Part shown: in pieces, positions 16,357 through 23,575 of the stretch | Layout: every line of letters begins with the position of its first letter | Numbering within the stretch: the stretch's first letter is position 1 | Source of the DNA: CALSMU01 sp965230225 | GTDB lineage: Bacteria > Bacteroidota > Bacteroidia > Flavobacteriales_D > Parvicellaceae | Reading direction: 5' to 3' | NCBI GenBank assembly: GCA_965230225.1 | Contig: CBDDKM010000010.1 | Location: forward strand, 806,001-870,000 | DNA: 64,000 nucleotides | Made by a program: the position numbers and the translations under genes | The notes under the pieces: model-generated | What the model was told of the DNA's origin: nothing | Seen by the model: only the letters and a program-made list of their open reading frames with translations | Databases searched by the model: none

Positions 16357-17763
16357 TTACCTAATCAAAGCAACTGATCCTCTCACCTCTTTCTGCCTTC
16401 CTGCCTGACTACTGTAAATGGCTCTGTAAACATAAATCCCCGGTGGTGCTGGAACTCCGTTGATGCTTCCGTTCCAACCAATGTTTAAATTTTCGCTGGT
16501 AAACACCACCTTTCCCCATCGGTCAAAAATGTTTAACTGAAATGCTTTAAAAGGCCCTCCTTCCGCTAGAAAAACATCGTTCATTAAATCTCCGTCGGGA
16601 GTAAACGCATTGGGGATAAACAAGTGCACATCTTCCACTTCTTCCGGTACTCCATTTGGTGGAGGTGGTGGCGGAGAAGAAGACACCGTAACGGTCACCG
16701 AATCTACTGCTTCACACCCGACAGAATCAGTTAAGGTTACGGTGTATACTTGGGTTGAGACTGGATTTGCTATTGGGTTGGGGCAATTAGTACAAGACAG
16801 TGAGGATGCCGGACTCCACTGCATATCGCCATTTCCGGTTGCTTGTAAATTGGCACTTCCTCCAGGTGTAATGTATTGATCTGGTCCGGCATCCACCACT
16901 GGTTCCACTACGTCCACATACACCTCATCGAACAAACTACAGGAAGCACCGTTCATACTTACGGTTAAAGATAAATTACCCGGGTCTGTAGCAACAGTTA
17001 CAGTATCTGTATCACCATTGCTCCACTGATAGGTTAGATCAGGGCAGGTGATGTTTGAAATAATTATGGCCGAATCGCCTTCGCAAAAAGCTCTATCCGG
17101 TCCTAAGTTTAGTTTTGTTACGGTTACATCATCAATAAAATAATAGGCAGAAACACTTCCAAATTGTTGTGCCTGCACCACCGTTGTGTTATTGTTGTTT
17201 TCAAAATTTCCGATGGTTAAAGCATCCTCCCCACCAGCAGCGGTGTAAATACCCGATACTTTTTGATAGGTGGTTAAGGTTGGTGCAACACTGGCCTGAA
17301 TATGAGGTGTTACAGGGAGCGGAGCAGGTGGCAACCAGGTGGTGGTAACAATGGAAATGTCAGAAAAATGCGCCTGTACCTCCTCTATCCCAATTGTACT
17401 GGATCCTTTAAGTGCCACATAAAACTCCACATAATAACACTCTCCTGCCTCTAAAGGCGAAGACAACATCGCAGTGATATACTCTCTGGTTCCAGCAGGA
17501 TCGTACATGATGATCCCTGCATAACCTGCACCGGTTCTCGGCATATAGTTATTGTATCCGCACAGATTGTGTAAATCACACGAAGCTAACGTGGTTGACC
17601 TCCAATAAGCGATGTATCGTTCGTTGGTGTTGGTTGCGTGATAAAACCGCCCAAGTGTTTGAGGACATTTTAAGGTATCTTCTAATCCCGGATCAATGAC
17701 TAACTGCTGGCCAAGTACCACATCCACCGTGAGAACCAGCACAAGTAATGCAAAGTATTTCAT
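16357..17763 (-). CDS. Secreted protein with gliding-motility-type (T9SS type B) C-terminal domain
   Basis: 468 residues. Signal peptide 1-18 (ending VVLG), an N-terminal jelly-roll-like region with a YYVEFYVAL strand, Cys-containing Ig/PKD-like segments (about 220-360), a polyproline linker (SSPPPPPPNGVPEE) and the type B sorting domain: IPNAFTPDGDLMNDVF, FQLNIFDRWGKVVFTS, GVPAPPGIYVYRAIY, ending in RGSVALIR. Exported by T9SS to the cell surface or medium. No catalytic motif is recognised; adhesin-like structural role inferred. Confidence 0.88.
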   Translation of the reverse strand: MKYFALLVLVLTVDVVLGQQLVIDPGLEDTLKCPQTLGRFYHATNTNERYIAYWRSTTLASCDLHNLCGYNNYMPRTGAGYAGIIMYDPAGTREYITAMLSSPLEAGECYYVEFYVALKGSSTIGIEEVQAHFSDISIVTTTWLPPAPLPVTPHIQASVAPTLTTYQKVSGIYTAAGGEDALTIGNFENNNNTTVVQAQQFGSVSAYYFIDDVTVTKLNLGPDRAFCEGDSAIIISNITCPDLTYQWSNGDTDTVTVATDPGNLSLTVSMNGASCSLFDEVYVDVVEPVVDAGPDQYITPGGSANLQATGNGDMQWSPASSLSCTNCPNPIANPVSTQVYTVTLTDSVGCEAVDSVTVTVSSSPPPPPPNGVPEEVEDVHLFIPNAFTPDGDLMNDVFLAEGGPFKAFQLNIFDRWGKVVFTSENLNIGWNGSINGVPAPPGIYVYRAIYSSQAGRQKEVRGSVALIR

Positions 17764-17985
17764 TGAGTTGTTTTTGCGCTAAGGTATTTGAAGCACTACA
17801 CCACAACGAATCAAAAAAAAGGTATAATCAATTAGAAAACAGGAGATTATTACTCTTTTAAAATGTCATTACTCTACTCCCAATTCTTCAAAAAAACCAA
17901 TAACAAAAGGGCTTTCAAGCCTACAATACAGAGTTATTAAAAATGAAACATGATTAGGGATAAATCAAAAAAAGAAAGAAGTCAA

Positions 17986-19512
17986 TTAAATGGCTTGTTT
18001 AATTTTCTTCATCATTTCATCTTCAGAAACGTTTTGAAAAGACATTAACTCTCGATCATTTTGCCCTAAAATAATCTTCTTTACCCCTACCTGAAAAACA
18101 TCTTCTCCGTTGGTTTGTATGTTTACTAACACTGCTTCTTTTCCTCTGGGTAAGATGGACCTACCTCCATAGTAGCTATAATCTACTTCTCCATTTTCTT
18201 TAATGTTTCCGCCAATCATCACTTTCATAGAAGGAATCATCAGCACTGCCTGACTATATAACTCCTTATCCACTCCGTTTACTTTTACCAGAACTTCTGT
18301 TCCGCTACTGTTTCCCCTTTTTAAAAGCCGGTCTACATTAAACCACCCCATACCCGAAATACCGGCTACATAGGCTCTTGCCACAGCCGACCTCGGCACC
18401 AACTGCTCTTTTACCTGTACCACAACACTATCTTGCTTTCTTGCGCTTGCCTGAAAAGGATTAGGGCTTGGAATCGTATTTTCCCTAAATAACTTGCGAA
18501 CAAAAGCATATTCTTCTGCTTTCATGTTGGCCTGAATGGCATGTTCGCCCCCAAAGTTCCCATTGGTAAACTTAAAGTTCTCTTTCCCTCTGGTAGAATC
18601 TCTAAAATAGTTGTAAGTAAGGTAAAAATCTTTAAACACTTCCCCTCTTCTTACATAAGCATAAGTTACCTTTTTAGCTTTGAGAACATAAGTTAGTTTG
18701 ATTTGAGTTTTGAATGGTTTTGGCATCACCCATTTTACATTTCCGGTAGAATCGTCCACTCCTGTAAACAAACTCATTTGGTTCTTACGATCGGCAGATG
18801 GGATTCTAATTTCTACCGACTCATCATCCCTCAGGTCTACTTCTTTACCATTGGCTCTGGCATCTAAATAAATCATCCCATCCGATTCCAACACTCTCCC
18901 TTTTGCCGTCATGGTATGCAGGTTAGCCATTAAGATATCTTCCATCGTAAGAGCCTCTCTTAACTCTATTGTTACAGGGCCTTCAATTGGATTCCCATTC
19001 TCATCCACAAATGCTCCGGGCTGAATGGCCACTTCTGTTCCGTACTCTCCTACCAGATGATTTAAACACTCATTATTAATGGTATACAATTGTTGTTTTA
19101 GGTTACTGCTGTGCAGTGGTAATATCGGTTCGTACCTCACCACAAACCCATGAAACAACTCCTGAGCACAGGCTTTATCCGAACATGCGGTTTGCTCTAC
19201 AATGTTCCACTGAACGCTATCAGGAATGTTCACCCATTTTTCCAACTCATTCAGTCTTTCTTTATCCAGATCGTTCTGAACAAATGCTTTGGACTCTTTA
19301 TACCTGCTATACACATAAGTTACTTCCTCCACCTTAACGTTTTTGAGTACTTCTATTTGAGATGGATTAAGAATGAATGCCGAAGAAAAAGGCATTTCGA
19401 TAAATACCGTTTTGTTTTGAGGTACGGCATTGTAATGTTCCAACTGAATGTTATTGGCTGCAAACAGGTTTATCAATAACAACAGAAATAACGATGTAAA
19501 TAAAGTTCTCAT
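17986..19512 (-). CDS. Exported hypothetical protein
   Basis: 508 residues with a signal peptide (1-19, LLLLINLFAAN). A central segment VAIQPGAFVDENGNPIEGPV followed by TIELREALTMEDILM resembles a surface-protein beta domain widespread in Bacteroidota but of unknown function (ZU5-like in feel). Two cysteines are close together in CSDKACAQE. There is no lipobox and no T9SS tail, so it is probably periplasmic. The 222 bp beyond its stop (17764-17985) hold nothing I recognise. Confidence 0.72.
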   Translation of the reverse strand: MRTLFTSLFLLLLINLFAANNIQLEHYNAVPQNKTVFIEMPFSSAFILNPSQIEVLKNVKVEEVTYVYSRYKESKAFVQNDLDKERLNELEKWVNIPDSVQWNIVEQTACSDKACAQELFHGFVVRYEPILPLHSSNLKQQLYTINNECLNHLVGEYGTEVAIQPGAFVDENGNPIEGPVTIELREALTMEDILMANLHTMTAKGRVLESDGMIYLDARANGKEVDLRDDESVEIRIPSADRKNQMSLFTGVDDSTGNVKWVMPKPFKTQIKLTYVLKAKKVTYAYVRRGEVFKDFYLTYNYFRDSTRGKENFKFTNGNFGGEHAIQANMKAEEYAFVRKLFRENTIPSPNPFQASARKQDSVVVQVKEQLVPRSAVARAYVAGISGMGWFNVDRLLKRGNSSGTEVLVKVNGVDKELYSQAVLMIPSMKVMIGGNIKENGEVDYSYYGGRSILPRGKEAVLVNIQTNGEDVFQVGVKKIILGQNDRELMSFQNVSEDEMMKKIKQAI

Positions 19513-19573
19513 AGTTCAACTTATTAATGGGTTCTAATAAGCTAATGGGAGAACTTAAAAAGGGTACAATGGG

Positions 19574-19627
19574 AGTAATGAGTAATGAGTAATGAGTAAT
19601 GAGTAATGAGTAATGAGTAATGAGTAA
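19574..19627. repeat. Heptanucleotide tandem repeat (AGTAATG)7
   Basis: Seven exact copies of AGTAATG (19574-19622) followed by a partial unit AGTAA. It is 62 bp upstream of the exported protein start at 19512, in the 182-bp gap before the next gene. Such repeats change copy number by slippage, so it may vary between strains. Confidence 0.95.
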
Positions 19628-19694
19628 GGTAAAATAATCAATGTGTAATGTATAATGATTAATACCTAAGCTACGGTCAATCTAATCTGAGCAT

Positions 19695-20027
19695 TTAATT
19701 GAACAATGAAAATAGCTCATCAAGCAAGCCTTCCTCTTCAGATGTAAACCCACTTAACTTATTACCATGAGCATAAATTGAACTTGCCATTTTGGGTAAT
19801 TCACACATCATTTCAAAGCTTTTCTTTTTTTCGCTTTCTGGTTGCTGATGCCATACTAGTTTGTAATAAAGTGTTTTCATTTCACCTCCCGATAAACCTT
19901 CAAAAAAGGATTCACTTTTCTGGACATAAATCCCATCCAATGAACCTCCTTCCACAATTGGGGGAGTTATGTTTAGGGTTCTCAACAAAAACTCTTTTAT
20001 TTTTTCTTCAAACTCACTTACCGTCAT
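19695..20027 (-). CDS. Small hypothetical protein
   Basis: 110 residues, acidic and probably helical, without signal peptide, membrane segment or motif that I recognise (MTVSEFEEKIKEFLLRTLNI at the start, EEGLLDELFSLFN at the end). It lies 22 bp after the stop of the upstream gene at 20050 on the same strand, so it may be co-transcribed. It keeps a normal codon pattern and start, hence likely real. Confidence 0.55.
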   Translation of the reverse strand: MTVSEFEEKIKEFLLRTLNITPPIVEGGSLDGIYVQKSESFFEGLSGGEMKTLYYKLVWHQQPESEKKKSFEMMCELPKMASSIYAHGNKLSGFTSEEEGLLDELFSLFN

Positions 20028-20049
20028 CTCTAATAAATATCAGGACTAG

Positions 20050-20904
20050 TTAAATTGAAAACTCTTTCTTCAGAATGGTATTGTCTTCTTCGTCGTAGTA
20101 TACAACAAAATAGGTTCCTTTATCCCAACCGGCTACCGATAGGTTAAATTCCATTTCTACCTCATCCATTTTTGGAACCGGCATGGCTTTAGGATTTTCG
20201 TAAACCATGTTTCCTTCTGCATCCACAATTTTACTTTTAAGGGTAATCTTTTTAGGAGTAGAAAACGACACATTACCGGTAACCATAACTGGGTTTACCT
20301 GAATTTGACCACCCGAATGTCCCAAGCGTCTTTTTACTTTGTGCCAGGTTACTTCCTGCCCAGTTAACTCCGCTACAAATTTGGTTAGCTTTTCCGATTT
20401 CTTTTTATCTGCAGAATAAATATTTGCCAACGATTGTCCGTCCGAAACACACCAAACAGCTTCTTGAATGGTATGGTTATCGAATCCTTTATTTTCGTTG
20501 ATGAAGTTGGCCAACTGTTGTAGTTTCTCTCTTTTTGTGGGCATATAAGCCATGGCCATTTCTTCCCCAGGAACTCCATCGTTCATCTCGGTACAATAAC
20601 CATCTAAAACTTTCTTTTTGGTTCTTCCTTTAGCAATGACTAACAATTGCTCTTCCATCAGAATTAAGATTTGGTCGCCTTCGTCTGAGGTATAAAACAC
20701 CGTTCCGGCAGGGATCAATAGCTCCACATCCTTTTTGTTGGAAGAAACTACCTTTAACTCAATTGAGTTTCCGGTATACTCTCCATTGGCATTAATGGAT
20801 ACTTCAAATTTTGGATTTTCTTTTAGTTCATCTAAGGTGTATGTCTTAATAGCAAAGCTGGTAGTAGTGATCAGTAAAAAGCTTAATACAAGAAAATTTT
20901 TCAT
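20050..20904 (-). CDS. Exported hypothetical protein
   Basis: 284 residues with a signal peptide (1-18, TTTSFA). The N-terminal half holds a beta domain with LLIPAGTVFYTSDEGDQILI and a helical part VNFINENKGF-type segment with AVWCVSDGQSLANIY; the C-terminal ~80 residues look like an Ig-type beta-sandwich ending in KGTYFVVYYDEEDNTILKK. No enzyme motif is seen. It follows the thioredoxin-like gene by 31 bp, so both may be expressed together in the envelope. Confidence 0.7.
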   Translation of the reverse strand: MKNFLVLSFLLITTTSFAIKTYTLDELKENPKFEVSINANGEYTGNSIELKVVSSNKKDVELLIPAGTVFYTSDEGDQILILMEEQLLVIAKGRTKKKVLDGYCTEMNDGVPGEEMAMAYMPTKREKLQQLANFINENKGFDNHTIQEAVWCVSDGQSLANIYSADKKKSEKLTKFVAELTGQEVTWHKVKRRLGHSGGQIQVNPVMVTGNVSFSTPKKITLKSKIVDAEGNMVYENPKAMPVPKMDEVEMEFNLSVAGWDKGTYFVVYYDEEDNTILKKEFSI

Positions 20905-20935
20905 GTGGCTACGGTTTTAGATGAATATTAAATGA

Positions 20936-21421
20936 TTATTTGCTCATAACTTGTTTTAGAGTTTGAAGCAAAATTGGAGCAGTTTTATACCCCACTAACT
21001 TTTGTTTTACTTTCAGATCCTTATCGTATAGCACCAACGATGGATAACCAGGGATGTTATTAGCTTTGGTAAACTGGTGCATGTGGTTTCTTCCATTTCC
21101 TCTGGCTGGATCGTAATTAGGGTTGCTGTATTCAGTACCGTTAAACTCAACTACCTCATTTCCCTCAGCGTTAAACTTAACCATGTAGAAATGTTCGTTT
21201 AAGTACGCCGCTAAATCTTTATCCGGAAAAGTTGATTTTTCCATCATTTTACAAGGTCCACACCACGGAGTATAAAAATCGATTAAGATTCCATCTTTTG
21301 GGTTTTCCTTTTGCATTTTCTGAGCTTCGTTTACGGTATACCACTTTACTCCTTCTTCGGTGTTTTGACTGATTCCTGCAAAAGACAATGCCATGCAGAT
21401 TAGAAAAAAAGTTACTCTCAT
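20936..21421 (-). CDS. Periplasmic thioredoxin-family protein
   Basis: 161 residues. Signal peptide 1-19 (FAGISQ) and a thioredoxin fold with active site WCGPC (Cys54, Cys57) within DFYTPWCGPCKMMEKSTFPD, and the cis-proline loop NIPGYPSLVLYD. An insertion of about 25 residues rich in Asn and Gly (NYDPARGNGRNH) sits between the second strand and the cis-proline region, as in the Bacteroidota DUF255/thioredoxin-like group. Likely a disulfide reductase or oxidase in the periplasm. Upstream gene of a short same-strand group. Confidence 0.85.
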   Translation of the reverse strand: MRVTFFLICMALSFAGISQNTEEGVKWYTVNEAQKMQKENPKDGILIDFYTPWCGPCKMMEKSTFPDKDLAAYLNEHFYMVKFNAEGNEVVEFNGTEYSNPNYDPARGNGRNHMHQFTKANNIPGYPSLVLYDKDLKVKQKLVGYKTAPILLQTLKQVMSK

Positions 21422-21534
21422 TTTATATAATTTGATTCAACGATTTCTTTTATAACAATAATTGACCCAAAAAGTATCAGTTTAAAACTGATTTTTTTGA
21501 ATTTGATTAAAGATAGGAATAATGTTAAGCTTAA

Positions 21535-22434
21535 TTACTCCTTTTCCATAACCTCTTCAATAAACCCTATCGCCTCATTACTCAACTCTACTCCATGCCC
21601 GTAATTCACCACTTTTACTTCTTTCAGGTTTTCTTTTAGGTGTTTTTTAGCATTGGCTACTGATTTCTCATAGGGAATTAAGATGTCCTTATTCCCCACC
21701 AACAGATAAGTCGGAACAGGTACCTGATCTAACTGCTCTGCCATGTAATAAGGCTTTTGCGTTCGATCTTTATAGCCTGTAATGGCCAGGTGTAAGAAAT
21801 CTATCAAGTGCTGATAAGCTTGTTCGGAGATGTCTTTTTGAGGAGTGTTAAATATTACCTGATCCAGGAATTTTGAAATATTCTTCTCATTGGTATTAAC
21901 CATAGGCAATAAGTTGTAGTACATGTTCTTTGCTCCAAAGGATATTAATCGGAAGCACCCTGGGTTAAGTAAAATGGCTGCCTTTATTTTTTCCGGTGCC
22001 ACAATGGCAATTTTCATACACACCAAACCTCCAAAAGAGGCTCCGGCAATGAAAGCTTTTTCTAGCTTCAACTCGTCCAATACCTCTTTACCCCATTTGC
22101 CATAATCTAAAGATTTTATTGCAGGAGAATAGCCATCGCTCAAATTGGGCTGACCATTGGTTTCCACCAAATAAACACAATACTTCTCGGCCAGTGGCTT
22201 TAGTCCTGCATCCAGATCCCAAAGTAATGATGTGGTTCTAAATCCTGGAAAAATCACCAGAGCTTCCAGTTCTTTATTTTCTGTATTTAGACCGTACACT
22301 TGTGTTCTTCCTAAACTCGTATTTAAAGTAATTTTATGGTATTTGTATCCGTTCAACTCTTCCAATTGAGACACCCACTGCTCCATCTTTTTCAGGTGCT
22401 CCGGAGTTTTAAATCCTGATAACTTCAGCTTCAT
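21535..22434 (-). CDS. Alpha/beta hydrolase
   Basis: 299 residues, cytoplasmic. The nucleophile elbow is GASFGG (Ser133), an acid residue is in LVGNKDILIPYEKS and the catalytic histidine in NYGHGVELS; the strand before the oxyanion region is ALVIFPGFRTTSLLWDLD. Substrate is unknown. The start overlaps the stop of the TetR gene by four bases, so it is co-expressed with, and probably controlled by, that repressor, which points to a hydrophobic or acyl-type ligand pathway. Confidence 0.85.
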   Translation of the reverse strand: MKLKLSGFKTPEHLKKMEQWVSQLEELNGYKYHKITLNTSLGRTQVYGLNTENKELEALVIFPGFRTTSLLWDLDAGLKPLAEKYCVYLVETNGQPNLSDGYSPAIKSLDYGKWGKEVLDELKLEKAFIAGASFGGLVCMKIAIVAPEKIKAAILLNPGCFRLISFGAKNMYYNLLPMVNTNEKNISKFLDQVIFNTPQKDISEQAYQHLIDFLHLAITGYKDRTQKPYYMAEQLDQVPVPTYLLVGNKDILIPYEKSVANAKKHLKENLKEVKVVNYGHGVELSNEAIGFIEEVMEKE

Positions 22435-23006
22435 GAACAGTATTTTTTAATCAGGTTTTCTTTCATTTTTCCTAGATCAACTCCTCCATCCATCAACAAA
22501 GTTTCAAGTACCAAACCATCTAACGTTGCCACTAGTAATTCGGCTTCTAACTTATGGTTAGGGATTTTGTTTTCCTTTAAAAGCTTTTGAAATTGCTCTA
22601 CAGAACCTTTGTACTTCATTATGGTAGCATCGTTCAGGAACTTCAACTTTTCCTTTTGAATTCCCATCTGTGCCAGTAGTCGAATTTTGTCTTTTTGGTT
22701 TTGAACCATTTCGATAAACTGACTGATTGCCTGAGTAAGTTTCTCTTTTGGAGAACCATTTTTCGTTGGTGTAATGGAAGCATCAATCGAACTAAAAGCA
22801 GAGTGCAACACAGCCATAGCCAGTTCATCTTTGTTTTTATAATAGTTGTATAACAACCCTATGGAGATGTCTGCTTCTTTTGCTATTTGACGAACAGAGG
22901 TGTTAAAAAATCCTTTTGTGGAAAACTGCTGTAATGCTGCTTTCAGGATTTTATCCTTGTTTTCTGTACGAGCGATTTCTAATTGTATTTTGGTTCTTGG
23001 ACTCAT
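22431..23006 (-). CDS. TetR-family transcriptional regulator
   Basis: 191 residues. The N-terminal helix-turn-helix is typical (KGFFNTSVRQIAKEADISIG then LLYNYYKNKDEL at about 31-62); the rest is a helical ligand-binding and dimerisation domain. Two TGAAC-N4-GTTCA palindromes lie directly upstream (23015-23067), so it very likely represses itself and the hydrolase that follows with an ATGA overlap. Ligand unknown. Confidence 0.9.
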   Translation of the reverse strand: MSPRTKIQLEIARTENKDKILKAALQQFSTKGFFNTSVRQIAKEADISIGLLYNYYKNKDELAMAVLHSAFSSIDASITPTKNGSPKEKLTQAISQFIEMVQNQKDKIRLLAQMGIQKEKLKFLNDATIMKYKGSVEQFQKLLKENKIPNHKLEAELLVATLDGLVLETLLMDGGVDLGKMKENLIKKYCS

Positions 23007-23014
23007 TATCTAGA

Positions 23015-23032
23015 ATTGAACATTCGTTCAAT
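23015..23032 (-). promoter_or_regulatory. TetR operator 1
   Basis: ATTGAAC-ATTC-GTTCAAT, a perfect inverted repeat with 7-bp arms, beginning 9 bp before the TetR start codon. It would overlap the ribosome-binding region or early transcript. Confidence 0.85.
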
Positions 23033-23053
23033 GTTAGTAATTTTATTTTAATT

Positions 23054-23067
23054 TGAACAAATGTTCA
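23054..23067 (-). promoter_or_regulatory. TetR operator 2
   Basis: TGAAC-AAAT-GTTCA, sharing the TGAAC-N4-GTTCA core of operator 1, with centres about 37 bp apart. The pair brackets the likely promoter. Confidence 0.8.
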
Positions 23068-23088
23068 GAGTTAAATTGTAAATGTTCC

Positions 23089-23286
23089 TGCTTTATTGAT
23101 GTGATGTGGGTTTCTTTGATTAAATGATAAAATGCGCATATCCCTACCGTAACAACTGTAACTGAAAACAACTGCTTTTTGATGTGATGTGGGTTTCTCT
23201 GGGTTAATATTAAATGCTCATATCCCTATCGTGACAACTGTAACTGAAAACAAATGCTTTATTGATGTGATGTAAGTTTCTCTGGG
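23089..23286. repeat. Tandem imperfect ~83-bp intergenic repeats
   Basis: Unit 1 at 23089-23172 and unit 2 at 23173-23254 are near-identical (both begin TGCTTT and contain TTGATGTGATGTGGGTTTCT, then CATATCCCTA and CAACTGTAACTGAAAACAA). A truncated third copy starts at 23255. An 8-bp hairpin (GTTCCGGC / GCCGGAAC, 23286-23307) follows. This and the next part of the 569-bp gene-free stretch 23007-23575 resemble sequence at 25960-26230 and 28130-28320. No coding potential is seen. Confidence 0.8.
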
Positions 23287-23317
23287 TTCCGGCTCTTCGG
23301 CCGGAACGGTTCACTTA

Positions 23318-23420
23318 AAAGGTTGCGGTTATTGAGTATTTAGAAGGTATGTTGATGCGATGTAAGCTCTGTAAAATGAATAATACCTCGTACATAAGAC
23401 ATCATACCTAATACATTCAA
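23318..23420. repeat. Dispersed intergenic repeat, left copy
   Basis: Contains GGTTATTGAGTATT, GATGCGATGTAAGC and then AATACCTCGTACATAAGACA. The same ordered blocks recur at about 26085-26190 (CGGTTATTGGATAGTT, ATGCGATGTAGG, AATACCTAGTACATAGGACA), so copies of one repeat flank the synthase/acyltransferase gene. A third relative is at about 28250-28300. Confidence 0.7.
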
Positions 23421-23575
23421 CAAATCTTTTATCTAAAAAAACAAAGTAGGGTAAAATCAATTCATGGTGTTTTACTAACAGAACACAAAATCAAACATAC
23501 GATTCGTGAAATGAAAATTTGGAAGGGATTTCAAATGATTAAAATCGCGAAGTGTGTTTAAATGACACCCTTATC

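Noticed and set aside
19574..19627. CRISPR array
   Set aside because: The 7-bp units are contiguous without spacers; it is a simple tandem repeat.
23552..23575. GTG start for the synthase/acyltransferase fusion
   Set aside because: It adds only eight residues (MCLNDTLI) just before an ATG at 23576 that gives a normal family start.
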